A stretch of 64,000 nt of DNA, taken from contig JBAXVX010000020.1 in assembly GCA_037128705.1 (NCBI GenBank), positions 12,571 to 76,570 on the forward strand, written 5' to 3'. The position numbers were made by a program, and so were the translations under genes. This document shows positions 7,699 through 15,654 of the stretch, in pieces (within the stretch, counting starts at the first letter, position 1; every line of letters starts with the position of its first letter). Under the pieces are notes generated by a model that was not told the DNA's origin, did not search any database, and worked only from the letters and a program-made list of their open reading frames with translations. This stretch comes from CAIVAT01 sp037128705 (GTDB taxonomy: Bacteria; Bacteroidota; Bacteroidia; Bacteroidales; FEN-979).

Positions 7699-8842
7699 GC
7701 GTCGCCTTTAACCATAAGAATCCAATGATCCCCGCAATGCCGGAGGCAATCAAAACGCTGATTTTTGAACTGTCAATCACCGCCGACTGATCAAATGCCA
7801 GCAGGGTGATAAATATGGACATGGTAAACCCGATCCCTCCAAGAAATCCTGCACCGACGATGTGCTTCCATTGAATATCGGGGGGGAGTGCGCACAACCC
7901 CAGTGACGCACCTAAAAATGAAAACAGGAAAATTCCGAGTGGCTTGCCGATGATCAGACCCAGGAAGATCCCCAGGCTGTTTGATGTCCCTAACCCGGCT
8001 GCCCATCCGCCGCCCAGCAGGATCCCTGTGTTTGCCAGGGCGAACAAAGGCAGGATGAAAAAAGCGACCGGTTTGTGCAGGAAGTGCTCCATTTTAAAGG
8101 AGGGGGATTTTTCGCCTCCGTCGCCAAATGGGATGGCGAACGCCAGCAGTACACCCGAAATCGTCGCATGGATGCCGGAATGCAGCATAAAATACCACAT
8201 CACCACGCCTCCGACCAGGTAGGGAATCAGGTTATGCACCCTGAGGCGGTTCAGGATAAGAAGTCCCGCGAATATGGCAAGGGCAATAAATAAATTTGCA
8301 AAGGAGAGTGCCTGGGTATAGAATATGGCGATGACCAGGATGGCTCCCAGGTCGTCCATCACCGCCAGGGCGGTTAGAAATATTTTCAGGGATACCGGAA
8401 CCCTGCTTCCCAGCAGCGATAAAACACCAATGGCAAATGCAATATCCGTCGCCATGGGGATTCCGGCCCCCGTATGGAACATTGTTCCGGCATTCAGCAG
8501 TAAAAAGAGGCCGGCCGGGATGATCATCCCTCCCATTGCAGCAAAAAAAGGCAGAGAAGCGCTTTTCAGGTCAGACAATTCCCCTTTATAAATTTCACGC
8601 TCCAGTTCCAGCCCTATCAGCAGAAAAAAAATAGTCATCAACCCATCATTGATCCAGTGCCCCAGGTTATGTCCACCGAATTCAGTGTTCCAGAAATCCA
8701 GATAGGGTTTATGAATGGGTGAATTGGCAAGGATCAGCGAGAGCACCGTACAGAAAATCAAAATCAACCCTCCCGCCTTTTCACTTTCAAAAAAATCAGT
8801 GAACATCCGGGATAACCTCAAACTGGGGACCTGTTGCTTCAT
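7679..8842 (-). CDS. nhaA: Na+/H+ antiporter NhaA
   Basis: Inner-membrane antiporter exchanging Na+ (or Li+) for protons. The 387 residues are highly hydrophobic with about 12 membrane helices. The ion-binding aspartates stand at D163 and D164 (ALAVMDDLGAI) and D133 (ATDIAFAIG), the same numbers as in the E. coli enzyme. It is the last gene of a three-gene unit crcB, DUF190, nhaA: its ATG overlaps the DUF190 stop by four bases. NhaA-type genes are known members of fluoride-responsive gene sets, so this copy may help exchange ions under fluoride or sodium stress; that link is inferred from neighbours only. Confidence 0.95.
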   Translation of the reverse strand: MKQQVPSLRLSRMFTDFFESEKAGGLILIFCTVLSLILANSPIHKPYLDFWNTEFGGHNLGHWINDGLMTIFFLLIGLELEREIYKGELSDLKSASLPFFAAMGGMIIPAGLFLLLNAGTMFHTGAGIPMATDIAFAIGVLSLLGSRVPVSLKIFLTALAVMDDLGAILVIAIFYTQALSFANLFIALAIFAGLLILNRLRVHNLIPYLVGGVVMWYFMLHSGIHATISGVLLAFAIPFGDGGEKSPSFKMEHFLHKPVAFFILPLFALANTGILLGGGWAAGLGTSNSLGIFLGLIIGKPLGIFLFSFLGASLGLCALPPDIQWKHIVGAGFLGGIGFTMSIFITLLAFDQSAVIDSSKISVLIASGIAGIIGFLWLKATLKTSLP

Positions 8843-9186
8843 ATTCCTGCTTTATATCTGATCACTTCCGCTTTTTCAAGGGTAATGAGGCCGCCTGACT
8901 TTGATTGTTCAAATAATTGTTCGACGATGGTGGTGAATTCACGGATCTTCTCTTCCGTGTCGACAATCTCAATGATTAAAGGCAGATCGGAGGATATGTC
9001 AAATAATTTCGTTGTATGAATTTTTGAATTCGGACCAAATCCCATAACCCCCCTGGTGACGGTTGCCCCTGACAAACCCCGTTTCTTGGCTTCAAAAACG
9101 ATGACTTCGTACAAAGGCTGCTGCCCGATCCGGTCTGATCCTCCGATAAAGATGCGCAGGAGTTTGGCATTTGGGTTATTTTCCAT
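8839..9186 (-). CDS. DUF190 family PII-like protein of the fluoride operon
   Basis: A 115-residue cytoplasmic protein with the DUF190 pattern: LLRIFIGGSDR near the start, YEVIVFEAKKRGLSGATV, RGVMGFG, then DLPLIIEIVDTEEKI and a Gly-rich end. The fold is related to PII signalling proteins and is repeatedly found beside crcB. Here it lies one base downstream of crcB and overlaps nhaA by four bases, so the three are very probably cotranscribed. Proposed role: accessory or regulator of fluoride export; no ligand can be read from the sequence. Confidence 0.88.
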   Translation of the reverse strand: MENNPNAKLLRIFIGGSDRIGQQPLYEVIVFEAKKRGLSGATVTRGVMGFGPNSKIHTTKLFDISSDLPLIIEIVDTEEKIREFTTIVEQLFEQSKSGGLITLEKAEVIRYKAGI

Positions 9187-9187
9187 A

Positions 9188-9559
9188 TCAGAAGATTTTT
9201 GTGATCATAATTCCGATGAATGTAGCTAAAAGCCCGAGAATAACGCTTCCGGCAACATAGGCTGATGCATAACCAAACTGTCCGTCGCGCAGCATTCCAA
9301 CGGTTTCATTGGAGAATGCCGAGAAGGTCGTGAAACCGCCCAGGATCCCGGTTGCCAGGAACAACCGCCATTCCTGCGTCAGATTTCCCCGGTCGGCCAG
9401 ACCGAACACGATTCCGATCAGAAAACACCCTGCTACATTCACGCTGAGGGTCCCAAAGGGGAAGGATGTAAACACCCTGTTCTGTATGAAAACCGTGATC
9501 AGGTAGCGGGAAATTCCACCCAGGAAACTGCCCAGCCCAATTGTAAAAATCATTTTCAT
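9188..9559 (-). CDS. crcB: Fluoride channel CrcB/Fluc
   Basis: A 123-residue protein with four membrane segments, the length of a Fluc dimeric fluoride channel subunit. Signature residues are visible: GSFLGGISRYL at the N-terminus, FGTLSVNVAGCFLIG with the pore asparagine, and GFTTFSAFSNETV with the TTFS stretch that lines the pore. It exports cytoplasmic fluoride passively. It opens the crcB-DUF190-nhaA unit, with a promoter element at 9645-9652. The 5' leader between that element and the ATG (about 85 bases) does not show the fluoride riboswitch consensus I looked for, so the mode of induction is unclear. Confidence 0.93.
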   Translation of the reverse strand: MKMIFTIGLGSFLGGISRYLITVFIQNRVFTSFPFGTLSVNVAGCFLIGIVFGLADRGNLTQEWRLFLATGILGGFTTFSAFSNETVGMLRDGQFGYASAYVAGSVILGLLATFIGIMITKIF

Positions 9560-9644
9560 CAGCCAGCTAACAGTTTGGGCGTATTCAGGCTGAACATTTT
9601 ATAAATCACCATGCGTTAAGGATGTTTCGTGAAACCAACAGGAA

Positions 9645-9652
9645 CAAAGGTA
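9645..9652 (-). promoter_or_regulatory. Promoter -7 element TACCTTTG for the crcB operon
   Basis: Exact TAnnTTTG on the reverse strand, just after the stop of the DUF2339 gene. It implies a leader of about 80 bases before crcB. Confidence 0.6.
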
Positions 9653-9664
9653 AAAGATTTGGAA

Positions 9665-12061
9665 TTAATCCTTATCGAATATCAGCTTCCTGTATTTATT
9701 ATAAAGGAATGACATGATGAGCAGTAAAATTCCGAGCGAGAGGAATACGATGGTTTTGGAAATGGTATCGAGTGCTGTTAAATCATAAAAAAACAGTTTG
9801 ATCAGCGTCGCTCCAAAAAGCACAATGGCTCCGATTCTCAGATGTTTTTTCTTCTTCCATATCCCGATTACGACCAGGAACAATGCATAAATGCCAAACA
9901 AAATGCTCAGTCCCAGTTTATAGGATTGCTCTGACCGGAAAAGATCCATCCAGTTGATGAATTCATTGGATAAAACAGTCAGCAGTGTTGCATGAAGGAG
10001 AAAATCAAATTCCATTTTCAGATCGACTGAGAGAAATTTCTGCCGGATATAGGTGTACACCGAGTACAACATTCCTCCTGCAAAAACAAATGATATATAC
10101 CTGATCGCAACGTTCATATTCCCCCTGTAATAATACCCGGACAAGGACTGACTGATGTAGCTTTCGCGAAGTTCGCCGATGGCAATCAATCCAACTGACA
10201 GAAATAATCCCAGGGCAACCACATTCATCCACAGATTTATGATTCCCAGTACCTTGCTATTTATTTTCCGGATATTCACAAAGGATAGCACAGACAAAAA
10301 CAGGAGTGAATAATTGAGTATTGAAAGGGTGGTATATCTTAAAAGATCCTCATTCCACAAATGCTGAGGGAAGGTCAAATCCTGGTCGATGGTTCTCATG
10401 GAATCAACATATGACTGGTTCCAAAAAGTAGAAATTTCCATGATGAAAGCGAAATAAACTGCAACCACCAAAATGGCCGGGATGGTAAAATTCATTATTC
10501 CTGAGATCCTTTTATGAATGCTTAAGAAGGAAATATATTTTTTCTGGTTATTGACCAGGCAGATAAAGCTAAATGAAGCGACAAAGAGGGCCGAAGTCAG
10601 AAAGTTGACATTAAACAGCGGGATAATCCTGGTTTCCGGGTGAGCGGGATCATATCCATTATAGACGGTAAGCCAGTCATGCAAAAGGCTGGATAATGCC
10701 AGGAACATGAGCGGGTATGACAACAATTCATACACCTTGTCATTTTTTGTCCTGCCGATCCAGAACAGCAGGGCCACCTCGGCAGCCCAAAACAGCGTAA
10801 CCCATTTCCCGTCAAACTCAACAGGGATGGCGATGGTTATAAAAACAACGGCCATTCCAACCAGGAAAGACAACAATTTCCGGTCGGTTGCTTTTCGTCC
10901 ATAAACCACTAAACCAACCAATCCATGAACCACTGCATTCCCCAGGGTAAACAATCCAAGAAATTTTTCTCCGGTTTGATTCCCCCGCAGAATGTCATAA
11001 CCAAATCCGTAGAACACAGCGGAGTTCGCCAGCAGCAGTAAGATATCCTCTATCTCAAATTTCTCCTTTTTCAATATTTTGTACGCAAGAAAGATCAGGT
11101 AGAATTGTGCAAAGAAAATGGATATAAAGGTCAGGGACAATCCAAAGTGATCCTCCATTTTATAGTTCGGGATGAACCATGTGAGAAAGATAAGCCAGGT
11201 AACGATAAAGGATGAATATAAGAGCGGTTTCCAGTACTTCACGAATGAAATTACAAGGATCCCGGCATTGATGATGGTTATGTAGCTGAAAAGGAACAGG
11301 AGGCTTCCCGATTTATCGCCCAGGAGAAAGGGGACGGCATAGGCCCCGACCAGGCCGATGTGAGCGATTATTTGCCTGTTATAGGTAATCGCTGATCCAA
11401 CTCCAAAAACAGTAAAAAACACCATCAGCCCAAAGGTGATCCCCTGCGGAATTAATCCATAGAAATCGAAGGCGGCAAAGGTGATAAAATAGACAATGGC
11501 TATGGCTCCGCTCAGGAGAACGGCGCTGAAATTTTCAAATTGTTTCTTCAGCCATACAGCAAAACCAAGCAATCCCAACCCCACAAGGTAACCGAGGATA
11601 ATTCTTGTCCAGGGGCTGATCAGATCATGGTCAATCGCATACTTCGCTCCGATACCAACCCCAATGATGGTGATGATGATACCCACTTTATTGATGAGAT
11701 TTTCACCTATGAATTTTTCAAAATCCCGTTTAATTTTCGGCTCTTTTTTGGGGGAGGGGTCAGCAGGGAGCTGTTTTGGGGTTTGATCGGCGGCTGGTAC
11801 ATTTTCAACAATCACCGGATCAGCATGAAGAGCGGGCTGATCTTCCTGAAATCGGGCAACCGGGACTTCTGGTTGACGGGCATGAAATTCGGGGAAGGGT
11901 TGCGACTGGTTTTCGACATCCTCAGTTTTGGTTCCAGATGATCTCAGCAAGATAATCTCGCTTTGTAAATCATTCAATTCTCTTTGAAAGGCGGCTTGTT
12001 TTTTCAGAAGAAACTCGAGTTTTTCCTGAAGCTGTGCAACCTGATCAGCATTTTTATCCAT
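9665..12061 (-). CDS. DUF2339 multi-spanning membrane protein
   Basis: A 798-residue protein. The first 60 residues form a coiled coil (QLQEKLEFLLKKQAAFQREL), followed by a Pro-rich, acidic, disordered stretch to about 110 and FEKFIGENLINKVGIIITI, the DUF2339 entry motif. After this come more than twenty hydrophobic helices to the end. DUF2339 proteins are widespread large inner-membrane proteins of unknown function; no catalytic motif is evident. It lies between the cbpA-cbpM pair and the fluoride operon, all on the same strand, with gaps of 65 bases to cbpM and 105 to crcB. Recognition of the family is good; function is not known. Confidence 0.85.
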   Translation of the reverse strand: MDKNADQVAQLQEKLEFLLKKQAAFQRELNDLQSEIILLRSSGTKTEDVENQSQPFPEFHARQPEVPVARFQEDQPALHADPVIVENVPAADQTPKQLPADPSPKKEPKIKRDFEKFIGENLINKVGIIITIIGVGIGAKYAIDHDLISPWTRIILGYLVGLGLLGFAVWLKKQFENFSAVLLSGAIAIVYFITFAAFDFYGLIPQGITFGLMVFFTVFGVGSAITYNRQIIAHIGLVGAYAVPFLLGDKSGSLLFLFSYITIINAGILVISFVKYWKPLLYSSFIVTWLIFLTWFIPNYKMEDHFGLSLTFISIFFAQFYLIFLAYKILKKEKFEIEDILLLLANSAVFYGFGYDILRGNQTGEKFLGLFTLGNAVVHGLVGLVVYGRKATDRKLLSFLVGMAVVFITIAIPVEFDGKWVTLFWAAEVALLFWIGRTKNDKVYELLSYPLMFLALSSLLHDWLTVYNGYDPAHPETRIIPLFNVNFLTSALFVASFSFICLVNNQKKYISFLSIHKRISGIMNFTIPAILVVAVYFAFIMEISTFWNQSYVDSMRTIDQDLTFPQHLWNEDLLRYTTLSILNYSLLFLSVLSFVNIRKINSKVLGIINLWMNVVALGLFLSVGLIAIGELRESYISQSLSGYYYRGNMNVAIRYISFVFAGGMLYSVYTYIRQKFLSVDLKMEFDFLLHATLLTVLSNEFINWMDLFRSEQSYKLGLSILFGIYALFLVVIGIWKKKKHLRIGAIVLFGATLIKLFFYDLTALDTISKTIVFLSLGILLLIMSFLYNKYRKLIFDKD

Positions 12062-12126
12062 AATTCAAAATATTCAAATTGAATTCAAATATACAACTTG
12101 TGAAAAGCTTTGTCAAACGGGCATGT

Positions 12127-12423
12127 TTACTCTGCTTCGTATAACCTGAGCCTGTTTTTCAGAAGTCTCAACTCATCCTGCAACTGGTCAACTCGCCGGA
12201 GCATGTGTGAGATAGCGTCAATGCCTTCAACATTTATATCCAGGTCATAGTGCAGGCGAATCATCCGTTCCAGCTCGTTGACCTGCTCCAGATAGATATA
12301 CCTGGTTTCCTCAATTTCAGTTATATGAACCAGGCCAAATTCGTGAAGGGAGTCAATAAATGAGAACTCGATATTATAATGTCCGCAGAACTGATCAACG
12401 GTAATTAAATTTTCAGTTTCCAT
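12127..12423 (-). CDS. cbpM: Chaperone modulator CbpM
   Basis: A 98-residue MerR-like helical protein that in the known systems binds the J domain of CbpA and restrains its co-chaperone activity. The sequence starts with a helix-turn-helix-like segment (NLITVDQFCGHYN), then EFGLVHITEIEETRYIYLEQ, MIRLHYDLDINVEGIDAI and a C-terminal coiled coil. It begins 11 bases before the end of the upstream cbpA gene in a different frame, so the two are translationally linked. Confidence 0.88.
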   Translation of the reverse strand: METENLITVDQFCGHYNIEFSFIDSLHEFGLVHITEIEETRYIYLEQVNELERMIRLHYDLDINVEGIDAISHMLRRVDQLQDELRLLKNRLRLYEAE

Positions 12424-13318
12424 GATGATGAATTTTGGATAATTCTTTGAACAGCTCCTTCTCCTTCTGAGTCAGGTTTACAGGAACTTTCATTTGATAG
12501 GTAAGATACAGGTCCCCGAATTCTCCCTCGCTTTTATAGACAGGAAAACCCTTCCCTTTCAGTTTTACTTTTGATCCGCTCTGGGTTCCAGGCTTCACCT
12601 GCAGTTTAACCATCCCGTCAAAGGTATCGACGGTGATCTCACCCCCCAACACTGCGGTATAGAGATCAATCTCCACATTGGCATACAGGTTATTGCCTTC
12701 CCGTTTAAATTTTGTGTGGTTGGCAATTGAAAAGGTTATGTACAGGTCTCCGTTGGGTCCGCCATTAAGCCCCTGGCTGCCGTGCCCGGCAATTTTAATG
12801 GTTTGACCATTCTCAACGCCAGCCGGAATGGTAAGCCGGATATTTTTACCATTGACTGTCAAAGTCCGTTTGTGGGTTTTATACACATCTTCGAGGTTCA
12901 GTTGAAGCTCAGCATTAAAGTCCTGCCCCCGGTATTTAACCTGGCCGCCTCTTTTGCCACCGGGAGTCCCGCCAAACATAGATTCAAAAAAATCGGAAAA
13001 ATCACCCTGTGAAAAATTTCCTGCATCCTGCTGCCTCCCCGGTGAGCTTCTGTATTGCCCCCGCTGCGGGCCTGCCTTCTCGAATTCTTCAGCATGCTTC
13101 CAGTCATTCCCATATTTGTCGTATTTGCTCCTCTTTTCCGGGTCGCTCAGTACCTCATTGGCCTCATTGATCTGTTGAAACTTTGTTTTGGAGGTCTTAT
13201 CATTCGGATTCAGGTCAGGGTGGTATTTCCGGGCCAGCCGCCGATAGGCCTTTTTAATATCGGCAATGCTGGCACCTTTGTCAATCTCCAGAATTTTGTA
13301 ATAATCAATGTATTCCAT
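12413..13318 (-). CDS. cbpA: DnaJ-type co-chaperone CbpA
   Basis: A J-domain protein that stimulates DnaK. From the ATG at 13318 it has 301 residues: J domain 1-70 with YYKILEIDKGASI and the HPD tripeptide at 33-35, a Gly/Phe/Gln-rich linker (about 75-125) containing FFESMFGGTPGGKRGG, then two DnaJ C-terminal beta domains with LTIPAGVENGQTIKI and LKGKGFP. There is no zinc-finger domain, which separates CbpA from DnaJ. The open frame continues upstream to 13723, but that part runs antisense through the DUF1338 gene and shows no homology. It is cotranscribed with cbpM. Confidence 0.93.
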   Translation of the reverse strand: MEYIDYYKILEIDKGASIADIKKAYRRLARKYHPDLNPNDKTSKTKFQQINEANEVLSDPEKRSKYDKYGNDWKHAEEFEKAGPQRGQYRSSPGRQQDAGNFSQGDFSDFFESMFGGTPGGKRGGQVKYRGQDFNAELQLNLEDVYKTHKRTLTVNGKNIRLTIPAGVENGQTIKIAGHGSQGLNGGPNGDLYITFSIANHTKFKREGNNLYANVEIDLYTAVLGGEITVDTFDGMVKLQVKPGTQSGSKVKLKGKGFPVYKSEGEFGDLYLTYQMKVPVNLTQKEKELFKELSKIHHHGN

Positions 13319-13405
13319 TTTTTCAGTTTTGCATTTTAACCCAGCCCCAGTCAGGGTAGTTGACAATCGTATGGCTAAATTAATAAGAAAACGGTTAAAA
13401 CGATA

Positions 13406-13438
13406 TTTTTGATGTATCATGATCTTTCCGTACATTTG
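13406..13438 (+). promoter_or_regulatory. Promoter TTTTTG-N19-TACATTTG for the DUF1338 operon
   Basis: -33 TTTTTG at 13406-13411 and -7 TACATTTG at 13431-13438 with 19 bases between, a textbook Bacteroidota promoter. It overlaps the longest open frame's first ATG (13409) and so forces translation to start downstream at 13457 or 13466. Confidence 0.75.
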
Positions 13439-13456
13439 ATTTCCAAACGGTTTCTT

Positions 13457-14263
13457 ATGGATTATATGCATGTTTTTTCCCGGTTGTGGATGGGCTACAC
13501 CGACCGGAATCCTTCGACCCGGAAAGTCTATGACCTGTTTCATGCAGAAGGGGAAACTGTGATCAATGATCACATTGCATTTCGCACCTTCAGGGATCAG
13601 GCCATTGGCGTGGATAAACTTGCCACAGTTTTCCTCGGCCAGGGTTATGAATTCAAGGGAGATTACACCTTTGAAGCCAAGAAGCTTTATGCGAAGCATT
13701 TTGAGCATAAAACAGATCCGCATGCGCCCCGCGTGTTCATCAGTGAGTTGCTTACGGATCAGTTCAGTCCGTTCGTGCAGCAGACTGTAAAGGATTGGAT
13801 TGCCCGCATCCCTTCGTCCGTTTACAATTCCGATGGGCTGATCTATGCCGGCAATGTTTCCGGGACGCCGTCATTCTCCGTGTATGAGAAACTCAGGAAA
13901 GAATCGGAATACGCAGCCTGGCTGTATGTAAACGGTTTCTGTGCCAACCATTTCACGGTCAGCGTGAATGGCCTCAAGAAATTCGACTCGCTCGAAAAAG
14001 TAAACACATTTTTAAAATCACATGGATTCCTGCTGAATGATGCCGGCGGAGAGATCCAGGGAACACCGGAGGAGTTGCTTGAACAGTCGAGCACACGTGC
14101 CGAAATGGTGAAATTCAGTTTCGTGGAAGGAATAAATGAAATCCCCGGATGTTATTATGAGTTTGCCAGGCGGTATCCCGACCGGGATGGAAAGCTCTAC
14201 AGCGGTTTCATTGCCAAATCGGCTGATAAAATTTTCGAGTCCACCAATTTCTACAAAAAGTGA
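13457..14263 (+). CDS. DUF1338 protein, HglS-like 2-oxoadipate dioxygenase/decarboxylase
   Basis: DUF1338 enzymes of the HglS type use non-haem iron and oxygen to turn 2-oxoadipate into D-2-hydroxyglutarate. The 268-residue product has family landmarks: NPSTRKVYDLF, NDHIAFRTF with a metal histidine candidate (H39), ANHFTVSVNGL (H165) and CYYEFARRYPD with the glutamate (E235), together the expected 2-His-1-Glu set. A well-spaced promoter lies upstream. The stop overlaps the GTG start of the next gene. Two genes on, a YdiJ-like dehydrogenase could oxidise D-2-hydroxyglutarate, which supports the assignment. The protein is shorter than the characterised proteobacterial enzymes, so its substrate is inferred. 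Confidence 0.78.
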   Translation: MDYMHVFSRLWMGYTDRNPSTRKVYDLFHAEGETVINDHIAFRTFRDQAIGVDKLATVFLGQGYEFKGDYTFEAKKLYAKHFEHKTDPHAPRVFISELLTDQFSPFVQQTVKDWIARIPSSVYNSDGLIYAGNVSGTPSFSVYEKLRKESEYAAWLYVNGFCANHFTVSVNGLKKFDSLEKVNTFLKSHGFLLNDAGGEIQGTPEELLEQSSTRAEMVKFSFVEGINEIPGCYYEFARRYPDRDGKLYSGFIAKSADKIFESTNFYKK

Positions 14264-15654
14264 AACGATCCCTCCTGTTCTGTATTGCACTCATATTTCT
14301 TGGAACCACGCCATCCTGTTCATCCGGTGGTAATGAAACAACTGTAAAAAATTTCCGGCTTCCTAAACCCGGAGTGATTCATGAGCGGATTTCAGGATTC
14401 GTTGACAAAGATATCTCCTATGCGCTGTATCTCCCGGCTGGCTGTGGAGAGAATAAAGCCGTCTATCCTGTCATCATTGCCTTTGATCCCGGCGCATCAG
14501 GGCTAAGGCCTGTAAAAATATACCGGGAGCTGGCGGACCAATATGGATTCATACTTCTTGGTTCGAATGATTCGAAAAACGGACAACCCGGAAATCTCAC
14601 CAGTAAATTTATTACAGGCCTGCTTGCCGAGGTACATGAGGTTTACCCTGTTGATACGAACCGGATCTATGTGGCCGGTTTTTCCGGTGGTTCGCGGGCT
14701 GCTACCATAGCCGCCATGTTTCACAGCGAGGTGAAGGGAGTGATCGGGTGCGGGGCCGGATTTCCCGTCGGGGCCCAGCCACCGTCGTATAAATTCGATT
14801 ACTTTGGCATTGCCGGCACTGCTGACTTCAACCTGAATGAGATGGTTCAGCTGAACGAAATCCTTTCCCAGTTGGGGCTCCGTCATTTTATAACCACTTT
14901 CCCCGGCCCCCATGCCTGGCCCCCGGCCGGAGTTATGGAAGAGGGATTTCAATGGATCACCCTCAATGCAATGAAAGACGGGACCATGAAACGCAATGAC
15001 ACGGTCATTAACCGGATCATGTCGCGCTTTGACAGCCGGATTTCCGGTGCAAAGTCCGAAAATCACCTGATCGCAGCTGCAGAAGCATGCAGGGAGGCCA
15101 TCCAGTTTGCGGAAGGATTGATTTCAACGGATCATTTTAACAATGAGCTTCGAACACTGGAGCAACTTCCGGAATATAAAAAACAGGCGGCATACCGCGC
15201 TCAAATTCTGAAGAAAGAGGCCGATGAGCAGCAATTGCTCATGAATGCCATTTTTACAAAGGGCGAGGCATGGTGGAAAAAACGGGTTTCCCGCATGGAC
15301 AGTCAGCACATGATGGGGTTGAATCCCGAAGATACCCTGATGAACGCCCGGTTGAAGACCTTCCTCAGTCTCGTTTGCTATTCAAATGCAAATGAAGCCA
15401 TGAAGCAGCATGATCCGGACCTGGCAAAAAAGGTGATCGCAATTTATGAAATAGCCGATCAGCAGAACCCCGAACCGAATTTCATGCGCGCCATCATCCT
15501 TGTTCAGCAAAATGACACCACTGCCGCGGTTAAACAGCTGGAAACAGCCGTCGGCAAAGGTTTTTCCGACAAATCAAGAATGATGCAACAGTCTGATTTC
15601 GAAGCACTTAAAAATTCACCCGCCTATTTTGACCTTCTCCATAAGATGAAATGA
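14260..15654 (+). CDS. Lipoprotein with alpha/beta hydrolase domain
   Basis: The start is GTG at 14260, overlapping the DUF1338 stop (GTGA). The 464 residues begin with a signal peptide ending in TTPSC, a lipoprotein-type site with Cys20. Residues about 50-240 look like a feruloyl-esterase or PHB-depolymerase-like hydrolase: YALYLPAG, PVIIAFDPG, the nucleophile motif GFSGGS with Ser142, and FPGPHAWPP providing a candidate histidine. The C-terminal half (about 260-464) is helical and ends in a TPR-like segment (AIILVQQNDTTAAVKQLETA). It is probably anchored in the outer membrane facing the periplasm. The next gene starts in its stop codon. Substrate unknown. Confidence 0.75.
   Translation: MKRSLLFCIALIFLGTTPSCSSGGNETTVKNFRLPKPGVIHERISGFVDKDISYALYLPAGCGENKAVYPVIIAFDPGASGLRPVKIYRELADQYGFILLGSNDSKNGQPGNLTSKFITGLLAEVHEVYPVDTNRIYVAGFSGGSRAATIAAMFHSEVKGVIGCGAGFPVGAQPPSYKFDYFGIAGTADFNLNEMVQLNEILSQLGLRHFITTFPGPHAWPPAGVMEEGFQWITLNAMKDGTMKRNDTVINRIMSRFDSRISGAKSENHLIAAAEACREAIQFAEGLISTDHFNNELRTLEQLPEYKKQAAYRAQILKKEADEQQLLMNAIFTKGEAWWKKRVSRMDSQHMMGLNPEDTLMNARLKTFLSLVCYSNANEAMKQHDPDLAKKVIAIYEIADQQNPEPNFMRAIILVQQNDTTAAVKQLETAVGKGFSDKSRMMQQSDFEALKNSPAYFDLLHKMK

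Noticed and set aside
9560..9664. Fluoride riboswitch upstream of crcB
   Set aside because: The leader was read on the reverse strand for the conserved fluoride aptamer pattern and only a short GTTTCACGAAAC hairpin was found.
13319..13723. N-terminal extension of cbpA
   Set aside because: The 135 extra codons run antisense through the DUF1338 gene and its promoter and have no J-protein similarity.
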